From Saccharina japonica (Eukaryota; Sar; Phaeophyceae; Laminariales; Laminariaceae): a DNA stretch of 64,000 bases. Positions 35,324 through 46,000 of the stretch are shown one piece after another. Position numbers and translations under genes: made by a program. Every line of letters begins with the position of its first letter. Positions within the stretch are counted from its first letter, which is position 1. The notes beneath the pieces are model-generated. The model had not been told where the DNA came from. It made no database searches and saw nothing but the letters and a program-made list of their open reading frames with translations. The stretch lies in NCBI GenBank assembly GCA_008828725.1, contig MEHQ01000460.1, forward strand, positions 251,501 through 315,500, in the 5' to 3' direction.

Positions 35324-38300
35324 ACTCTTTTGTTGCTAAGTAATTCAACCATTGAGCATTCCTTTCGAGACGGAGGAGCACGGGGTGTACTTATGTAATG
35401 CATGGCCGTAGTTGTATGGCCACAGCCTCCTCGCATCCCCATATATCATACCGGGACGGAGAACGCGGGGTTTCGACCGACCAGGCAGACCCTGTTTGCT
35501 CCGAGTCGCATGAAGGGTGCGCTGCATCCTCTACTAAGAACTGTGGGGCGGGCTTTCTTCCGTATGGATGACAGCTTCGAATTGAGGGGGGGGGGCGTGT
35601 TGAGATGTGTTTTCGCCTTGTGTTGGCTTGCTTTGTTTTTGTTTTTGTTTCCTTTTTGTTTGTTCCTTTTCTTTTCTAGCGGTGTAGACTGTAATACCAG
35701 TAAATGACGTTGGTATCAATGGTTTGACGTTTCTTCGTTTCGTTCCCTTGTTCCTGTTGTCCTGTTTTGTTTTGTTTTGTTTTGTTTTGTTTGTTTGTTT
35801 GTTTGTTTGTTTGTTTGTTTTTCGTTTCTGTCTTGTCTTTTCTTTTCTTTTTTGGCGGTGTAGACTACCAGTATAAGGACATCTGTATCAATGGTTTGAC
35901 GTTTCTTTGTTTTGTTTCCGTTTTTGGCTGTTTTCTTTTAGGTATAGGCTACCAGTAAAGGACATTGGTATCAATATATTCACGTTTCTTCCTTTTGTTC
36001 TCTTGTTCTGTTGACCTGTTTGATTTTGTCTTAGTTGTGCTTGTTTCTTTACTTTTCTAGCGGTGTAGACTCCCAGTAAAGGACATTGGCATCAATGGTT
36101 TCACGTTGCGTCGTTTCGTTCTCTTGTTTTTCTTGTCCCCTTTCGTACCCAGACCGTCGGCCTCAGCATCGCCTTTTCCATTGGCCTGGCGGCGTACCTG
36201 GGGTTCTTCTACACGCCCCTCCACACGGTGAGAATTTTCTTTCACACACGGTCAGAAATTCCTTGACAACTACTGCGAGAACCTTCGTCGAGAGTGAGAA
36301 ACGTTTTGACACAGTGAGAAAATTATTTATAGAGAGTTAAGAAAATTCTTGATGAGTGAGAAATTTCTTCAGAGAGTGAGAAATTTCTTGACACCGTGAG
36401 AAATTTCTTCATACAGCGCCGGTTGCCCGCTATATATAGCGCCGGTGAAATCGCTCTGCAAAGTTTTCCGTTTCCGTACTTGAACCCTATATGTTCCCCA
36501 ATCCGGAATAGGGCCGGTTGCCGCGCCGGTTTTTCCCGCTGGCATATACCGGCGCTATAGAAGGACCGCTTCGTAGTGTAATCTCATACCCATATTTTGC
36601 CACCTTTCCCATGTCCACCATATGCTCCATACCCCTTCCTATGACGCATGCTACGGTAGAGGTGCACCATTTTAGCCTTATAAGGGTGGTCACTTATCAC
36701 TGGAGGAGCTCTATGCCTCTCACCCAACAAACTGATTTGGGAGAAAAATGTAAGTGCCACCCGGAAAATATTCCCTTGGCCATATACTTCGTATAATATA
36801 TAGCATACATACAATGACAAATATTTCAACACAAGAACGAACGAAGGACCGACGGTTTCGGGGTTAAGGTAAGGAGGCTTTAATAGACTATTCAGAAAAC
36901 GTTTCAGCCAGAATAAGGTATACCTTATACCTCTATCTCTATCGTAGCGCGCGTACTGTAATCCCATATCCATATTATGCCCCCTATCCCCTATCCATAA
37001 TGTGCTCATTACACTCCCTATCCCATGTCCATGTTGTGCCGCGTCGGGTCTGCAGGTGCTGCCGTTTGTGCTTTTAGGCCTTGGGGTTGACGACAGCTTT
37101 GTCATCTGCAACGCGTTTGGCAGGACGGACCCGAGGAAGTCCATCCCCGACAGGATGGCTGAGGGCCTCGGCACGTCAGGTGAAACTACAAATCGTGTAG
37201 AAAGACGACCGCTACAAAATACGTTGGCCTACATGTGTCCGTTGGTCGTCAATGCGTTGACTCGACTTGGTTGCCGTTTCATGTACGTACCAGGTATTGA
37301 ACAGACGTTTATATCCCGGTGACGAGCATCACGGATTTGGTAGCTTTCATGATACCGTTAATATATACGTTGACTACGTTGATACACTGGTGGCGAATAC
37401 ATAACGGCATGCCTGACCGTTAATAGATACGTTGACTGCGTTGATACACATTGACGGCTAACACATACCGGTAAAACCGGACCGTTAGATAATAGATACG
37501 TTGACGACGCTGATACGTTGATGGTTATACATACCGGCATACCCGACCGTTAATAGATACGCTGACAAATTTGATACGTTGACGGCTAATACATACCGGT
37601 ATACCGGACCGTTGACAGATACCATTGGCGTTAATGCTGACTTTAGTGCCGTGTAACGTTTTTTTAAACAGGCGTTTCTATCACGGTGACGAGTATCACG
37701 GACGTGGTGGCCTTCGTGATCAGCGCTACGACTGTGCTGCCCGCGCTTTCTTCCTTCTGCACCTACGCAGCGCTCGGCGTTCTGACGCTGTACATCCTGC
37801 AGGTGAAAGTTGTTGTGGTTCTTCTCCCATTATAACTATTGCAGGGGACCACACAGTAAATAGGACCAAATAATGTTGGTAAAAAAGGAAAATATAGAGT
37901 TTTTTTTCTGTGACGTAGGTCCTGTTTAATATGGCCCTTGTCCGTAATAATGTCCAAAATCGTTTGTCCGGTGGTCATAGAACAGGCTCCGAAAACCTGG
38001 AACGGAAACGTACCTCAGGGAAAGACAGCGGTGACGGGTGGTGTCGTTGTTTCCAAGTGCAGTAAATTTATCGAACTTGACCTTTTTCATAAAAAAATGT
38101 TCGAATTGAAGCGTGTAAAAATGTTGATACGTACGTATGTGTTTTTTTTTTCTGAAATGGTTCGAGTTGAAGTTTTACGAAAACATGTATATGTAAGTTC
38201 AAAGTTATGTAAAAAACAATGTCGAGTTGATGATACTATTTCAAAACCTGGAGGTTTACGAAAAGCTTTTTCAAGTTTCAACGAAAAATTCAAGTTGACG

Positions 38301-41300
38301 ACGATGGTGTGCTGCTCGCACTTTCTTTCTTTTGCGCCTACGCCGCGCTGATTGTTCTCACTCTTTACGCCCTCTGCAGGTCACTGGTGTCTGCCACCCT
38401 TGTGATAATAATTCAGAAGTGGTCCCTCTATAGTGCCGGTAGTGGTCCCTTTATAGTGCCGGTTGCCCGCTATAGTGCAGTGGAATCGCTTGGCACAGAT
38501 GGGATTACCCAATGTGGTAGTGTGCGGAGTAGTGCCGGTTCCCTCTATAGTGCCGGTATTGTTGCCTGGCATACCGGCACTATACAGGGACCACTACTGT
38601 ATCCTCGTACCGTTTTTTTTTTTTCTTTCTATCCCATTTGTTATCTTCGCCATTCTTTGTTCTCTCTCCTTCCTAGTCGTAAACTCAGATCCGGGGTCAC
38701 AAAGTAGGCTCTTCTCCCTCCCCCCCCACTACGCACGGTTCGTGCCTTGCATTTTTATCGCGCTCGAGATGACTTCGGCTCTTTCTAACCTCGTCGACTC
38801 GCATCGAACTGCACCTACCCACGTTACCGTTAAGTGGCGCTCTCAGTGTGTAACTCCGCTTTTATTTTTGATTTACTTTTGCAAATAAACTCTAAAGTCC
38901 GATCCACGTGGGATTCGAATTCCAGAACCAACTCGTAGTATCATTCGAAGTTATGAATATACCACTGCAGTAGCCTACCGGGGCGATAACCCTGTTCGGA
39001 AAGGTAGGGACCGTTTTGGATCCTCGATGTCAATATCCATGCCAACGGTCATTCTGTCATTATGCTCCCGGGCATGCTGGTATTGTATTTCTGTTGAATT
39101 TGAAGTTGAAGTTCACGAACAAAGTGTCAAGTTGAAGTTGGTGAAATGTTCTCAGGTTACAGCTTACCGGGTGGAACAATTCCAACTCCTTCCCTGCCCT
39201 ACCCGAAGCATGGGTGCCGGCGGATGCCGGCACCCATGCGGAGCCCTTGTGTGTTGATGAAACAAACACAGTCGGAAAAACTAAAAAAACAAAAACCAAG
39301 TTGTACTCGTAGTGTATGACAAAAACGAAAAAGTTGAGAAAAAATCATTCGAAGCAAGGGTTTGCATTTAACTTTTTTTTTTCTTCCTGCTGTTGTTTTC
39401 CGTTCGCCGTTTTTTTCTTGTTGTCGATTTTCCTCCAGTCCACGCTGTTCGTGGCGTTGGTGGTGTACGATGCGAGGAGGCAGGAGGCGGGCAGGCTCGA
39501 CTGTTGCCCCTGCTTCAAGACGGGCGACATGACTCAGCGCTCTTCCGTTAAAGCCGCCAACGTTATCGCCTCTGACCAACCGTGGGTAAGAGCACCAGCC
39601 CCCCCCCCTCCCCCCCGCCCTCTGTCATACGACTACGGCCGTGCGTAACATGAGTACCCACTCCCCCCCCCTCCGTCTCGAAAGGGATGGCGTGGTCAAC
39701 GGTCGAATGACCGAGGCAAAGCAGAAAAACGAGTACGCCGCCCCCCCCCCTCCCCCGCGCCTGCTCCTGAAATCGGGAATAAAGTGTTCTCGTTACTGCT
39801 TCGGCGGAAGCAATCCGTTTTATGCCCCCGCCAATCTCTCCTCTCCAGAAACAAGGAATAAGGGTTTCTAGAGATGTGGTGTGCCTTTTTTTTGTTTCGG
39901 GCCTTCCGAGGTGGAGGGGTCAATGGATTAGTGTTGGGAATCGCTAGAAAACAGGAATGGTTTGACTGTTGTTTTTCTGGGGGGGGTATTGATGTTTGAT
40001 CCATCATGCTTTGGTGATTGGCTTGATTGTGTGACGTTTGTGTACCAAAGCTATACGAAGTATGCTTGTATTTTCACTGCATTTTAGGTAGTCGTCGACG
40101 TTTCGACGACCAACCTACAGCCCCTACTGAGAAAGTGCCCAGTATATTTGCAATCCGATTTGTGGTTAATTTGCAATACCGTTTGTGGATTATTTTCAGT
40201 GCCATTTTTTGTGGTTTATTTTGCAATACCAGCAATACCATTTGTGCATTATTTTCAATCCCATTTGTGGCTTGTTTTTCAATCCCATTTTTCGTTTCTT
40301 TGCAATGCCATTTGTTGTTTATTTGCAGTCCCATTTGTGTGTTTACTAATGTACTACGTACCTGGTAGTCGTTATTCGCGAGGTGCGCGAAGAACCATTC
40401 TGTCTCAATGGAAGGCATGTTTCTTTCGGGTGACGCATAGTGCTCCGTACCGTTACAAACCTGAGACAAAGTAGAAAATCGGCAGTCGTTACTTGAGGGG
40501 TCCGCGAGCCATTTGTTCTTACAGATATACCTGGAATATTTTTGAGTGATGTATGTATGCGTGCGTTTCAAACCTGAGAAAAAAAGACGTACCCGATCTA
40601 CCATGGCTTGACTCCATGGCGCCCGCCTCTCGTCGCAGAAACCCCCCATTTGCTCGGCTCTCGTCGCTCTTGATTGTGACTCGTCTTTGGGAATGTGTTT
40701 GCGTTTCCTCGTGTGTTCCAGGATCCGGTCCTGGGGGAGAGGGGACGACTGGAGAAATTCGTCGGCAACACGTACGCCCCCATGCTCACGAGAAAACCCG
40801 TAAAGGCGCTCATCATCGGCGTCTTCCTCGTCATTTTTGTGAGTTTGTTTTTGTCACAGTGGAGCTGGTCGTGTTCCCTTCCCAACGTTTGCTGCAATGG
40901 TGGGAATAGGGTTGCGTGACCTGATAACTTGCTCTACCTTACACCACTGCGATATGCTGCCCTACCCGACCCTACCCTACTCTACCCTACCCTACCCTAC
41001 GCTACCCTACCCTGCCCTACCCTACCCTACCCTACCCTACCCTACCCTACCCTGCCCTGCCCTACCGTTTTTACCCTGCCCTATATACCCTATCCCACCT
41101 ACCCTATGTACCCTACTCTACATACCTTACCCGACCCTGCACTGTTCGTCCTGTCCTGTCCCACCGTGCCCTACCCTACCCTACCCTACCGTGCCCTACC
41201 TTATATACCCTGCCCTATATACCCTATCCCACCTACCCTATGTACCCTACTTTACGTACATTATCCTACCCCGCGCTGTACGTCCTATTCTATCCTACCC

Positions 41301-42342
41301 TACCCTACCGTACCCGGCCTTGTCCCGCCTTATCCTGTCCTACGCTTCGATAACCTACTCTACCTTGCCCTTCCCTCTGTACCCTACCCCACCCTAGCCT
41401 ACGCTACCCTACGCTACCCTACGCTACCCTACGCTACCCTGCCCTGCCCTGCCCTACCCTACCCTACCCTACCCTACCCTACCCTACCCTACCCTACGCT
41501 ACCCTACCCTACCCTACCCTACCCTACCCTACCCTACCCTACTCTATCGAGTCGTACGCCACGAGCGCAACATGATCCTACAGTAGTCATACTGTGGATA
41601 TGTTTAATCTCTCAAAAGGGGTGCCAAAGTGGTCGATATCTCTTAAAAGGGGGGCCAAAGAGGTCGTCATCTCTTTAAAAGGGTGCCAAATAAGGCGATA
41701 GTCCTTAAACGGGGTTCCAAAGGCCTTAAAACGGGGGCCAAAAAGGTCGACATCCCTTAAGGTTGGCCTCTGCGCTTGTTGATTGGTGGTACCTTGTCGC
41801 GTCTGCCCTCGCCGTGTTTTTAGAGCTTCTGCGCGTACGGAGCGTCCAAGCTGGAAGTCAGCGATACGGGGGAGGCGTTTATCCCCGATGGGTCTTACTT
41901 GCTCGACACCAACGACGCTAGGGATAGGTGAGGTGCTAGTAGTGGTAGCAGACAGTAGTAGTAGTAGTATAGTAGTTGGCGCAGCAGCAACAATACTGAT
42001 GTTGCTATTTTGCTGATGTTGCTATGTTGCTGTTGTAGCTGCTGCTGCTTCATATATATGTTGTTGCTGCTGCTGTTGGAGGTGAAAGTGTTGCCGCTAC
42101 TGTTGCTGCCGCCCCTGCCGTTGCTGTTTTCCTGTGTTGCTCCTGCTGTTCGATGTCGCCGCTGCTGCTGCTGCTCTTGTGCTGCTGTTGACACCATTTT
42201 TTGTTATCGGTTGTCTTGGACATGCCGTTGCTAGTTTGGATTGCTATTGTTGACGTTGCTGTTGCTGCTGCTGTTACCATTGTTTTTATTGTTTTTTTAC
42301 ATATTTTCGGTGTAGATATTGTCGTTGTCGTTGAAGATTTTT

Positions 42343-42373
<31 letters not shown>

Positions 42374-43052
42374 TGTTGCTTCTATTGTTTTTTTTTATTG
42401 TTTTTAACGTATTTTTTGTTGTTGATATTGTCGTTGTCGTTGATGATTTTTCTGCTGCTGCTGTTGCTTCTGTTGTTGTTTTTGATTATTTCTTACATTT
42501 TTTGTTGTTGATGTTGCTGTTGTTGATGATTTTGCTGCTGCAGTTGCTGCTACTGTTAATGCTGCTGTTGTCATTGCTGTTGTTGTTGTTTCTGCTGCTG
42601 CTGCTGCTGTCATTGCTGGTGTTGCTGGTGTTGCTGCTGTGAAGGTACTTCGGCGGCGTTGGCGCTGATGTGGAGGTGGTGACGTTAGACATCGACTACT
42701 TCGCCGTGCAGGCTGACTTGGCAGGCGTGTCCGCCGAGCTGACCGGAATCGAAGACAAGTCGCCGTACATTCAGGTGAGGCAGTGGCGATGGTGATGGTG
42801 CCACCGTGGACGGCCTGTTTGTTGCTGCAACTGTCACCCCCGGCCGTTAGCGGCGTTGATGTTGATGGTGGTGGCGGGGGTGTTGGTGGTGGTGTTGGTG
42901 CTGGTAGGGGCGGTGTTGGTGGTGTTGGTGTTGGTGGTGTTGTTTTTGGGATGTCGGTATCGGTGGTGGTGGCGGCGGTGGCGGTGTTGGTTCTGGCGGT
43001 GTTGGTGTTGGTAGTGTTGGTGTCGGTGGTGGCGGTGATGTTGGTGTTGTTT

Positions 43053-43090
<38 letters not shown>

Positions 43091-46000
43091 GGCTGCTGCT
43101 GTTGTTGCCATTGTTTTTCTCTTATTGCTGGTGCCACTGCTACTGTAGCTGTTACTGTCGTTGCTTATTGATTCTGTTCGCTATTCCCATGCATGATGAT
43201 ATGACTGCGGACAGCGCAGGCAAGATTCGGAAGTACGTATGTACGTCGTAGCGTCTCCGGCAATCACCACGTCCATCGGCATGTACTACATGGCCCGCCG
43301 ACAATAAACGCCTGATTCGAGCAAACCTTAGAATCTTGCGGTGGCACACCATCCTCGTTCAACCTTGAGCATGTACTGTTATATTCCCTGGTAGGATTCA
43401 GTTGTAGCTATTTTTCACACGTACCGTCCCTAAAAAAATGAGCCTTACGTTTTTGTCCGATCGTTTCTTATTGGTGGGTCTATACGAACTCTATATGTCT
43501 TGTACACATTCGGATCGTTTTTGTCGGGCTCAGCCAATCGGGGTTTGATGATTTTTTCGACGGGCTCTCTCTCTCTGGCGTGTTGCCTGCACATTGTGTT
43601 GCTCTATCCATCTTTGAATGTGTGCCTGCTCCTTCGACTACCAACGAACGTGCCGTGAAAATCTGCCAAAGCGCAACTCGTACGTATCGTGTTTTTACCT
43701 GTTTGTGTGTTCACGGTATGTAATGCGTAATGATGCAATGCCAGTTGCTGCTGCCAAAGTGAGCTACGTACGTACTCAGCCAAATAATATGAACCACAAC
43801 GCCGAATTCTCTCTACGAACAGCAAACCGCATATTATTCTTATATCGGTTCCCGATCCCGAATAACATTTTCCCTTATCGCCAAATCGAGGCATTGGCGA
43901 TCGCTCCAGTATGTGTCTCATCGTGCGCTGCCTTGGGTGTTTGTTTCGTGTCCGTGTCGATTATTGGCGGCAGGATCCGACGACGAGCGGGACTTTTTTC
44001 AGCTGGTTCGACGACTTAGTGGTGTACGCCGAGGACCAAGGCACTGCCACCCTCGAGACCAGGTTAGCTCAGCGGGTCCCATGGTACCTACCCCTCGCCC
44101 CCGAAGCCCAACGTGTTCCGTCCCGGCATTGTAAGGGTGCGGGGGTGTATGGTCATACGACTACAGCCATTTTTTTTCTCTTGTGTTCCCATTTATGACG
44201 CATCTTCACCCATTGTTTTTATCTCCCCCTCCTAGTTAAACTGGCACCCGGGGTCATATAGCAGCCTTTCCTTCCCCCTCCCCACTGCGGTTTGGGCCTC
44301 GTTTTTTTAGCGTTAGAAAACTTCAGCCCTTCTTCCGTCGTTTGAGTCGCGTCGAATGGCGCCTCTTACCCACGCAACACGCTCTCAGCATTTGATTCTT
44401 GTTTTTGTTTGTTTTAGTTTTCGCAAATATTTTCGCAATCTCACCACGGTGGGATTCGATCTCAGCAAATCAACTCTACAGTAGCAGCATTCGAGGGAAG
44501 CCACTAGACCACCTGGGCAACCGACATGCAGCACAATGACTACACCCACCCCGGAGTATTATGTATACGGTGCATCCTTTTTAGTTCCATCGTTCAACCA
44601 AGGCACGGCTACCCTTGAGGCCAATAGGACCCATATTTTTCCCACCCTTACTTTCGACGAGGCTCAAAAACTCTAATGTGGGTGAGGGTTTGCCCTGCAC
44701 TAATTTCAGTACGTATATATAGGCACGGTTTTGCTTTTTATGGTTCGTGTCTAAATCGATTCGTTTTTTTCTGTGATCCCGAACTTACTGAGAATTTTCC
44801 CAACTCAAAATTCCTTTGGAGTATGGTTAACTCCCAGTTTCTACATAGTTTTCTTAGCTCTCACTTTGTGAAGAGTAATCTTAACTCAAGTTTTCTTGAG
44901 GATTTTCTTGTCTCCCACCTACGGAAATTTGAGTTTCTCAATAATTTTCTGCTTAACTCTCAATTTCTTGAGAATTTCCTTGTCTCCCAATTTCTCAAGA
45001 ATTTTGTTGACGCGCGTAACGGACACCCCTTGTTGCAGCAACGATGCTAAGGCCGACTCTTAGGGGATCGGAATCCAAAACAGGAGTTTTCAACACCTTC
45101 GCAGGCTTTTTCTCCCGGGGACGCTAAAATACCTCCCCTACTATCTCAACGAGCCATTGGTCAATTTTCGAGAGGAATCTAATGGTATTGGCCGATTTTG
45201 CAGGCTCGAAATTCCAACGGATGGCCAACTGACCCTGTTTCGATTTTTCACCGTGTTTCGATAAAAAAAATCGAAACAGGCTGCCTGTTTCGTATTTTTT
45301 ACACGGTTTCCAGGGGCGCCCAGAAAAAAGAGAAAACGACACACCACAACCCCAGAGGTCGGAATAAAAAACCGTTGCAACCGTTGTGATCACATGATGA
45401 AGTGAGAAAATGGTGAAATAAAATAATCGAAACAGGGCCTATTGGCCTGAGTTGGCCATCCATTGGAAATTCGAGCCTGCTAAATCGGCCAATATCATTA
45501 GATCTCTATCGAAAATTGACCAAGGGCTCGTTGAGATAATAGGGGACATTTTTTAGCGTCCCCGGGGGGAAAAGCCTGCGAAGGTGTTGAAAAATCATTT
45601 CTGGATTCCGATCCCATAAGAGTCGGCCTAAGGTCTTCTCGGTCAAAATGGAGTTCTACGGCAGCCTTGAGGCGTTTCTATGGTTACTGCTGCCCTCACA
45701 ACCCCCACACAAGGGATAGTTGGCGAAGTAAAAGTTGTATAGGCTAGCCTTAGCTCTTAGCTCTTAGCTCGCACCGTGTCGCTAACTTTGTTTTTGATTT
45801 TTCACCACGCACGCACACGATCAATAGTTGTTGCAAGCGGGGATGCTCAAGTCTTCACGGACAAAGGGCTCCTCGCCCTGTTATGTGCAGGAGCGGTCGG
45901 CACAAAAACTTTGCGCAAGATGCGGGTCTGATTGCTCGAGGCTGGTCTTTTGGCCGCCCGGAGTTTTTTTAATTAAAATTGCCACCAAAGCACGCGGTCT

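Noticed and set aside
40897..41678. 166- and 249-codon ORFs rich in Pro, Tyr, Leu
   Set aside because: Direct translation of the CTACC pentamer array; it overlaps intron 11.
42319..43111. Poly-Leu, poly-Asn and Thr/Pro-rich ORFs
   Set aside because: Products of triplet and GGTGTT repeats in introns 12 and 13.
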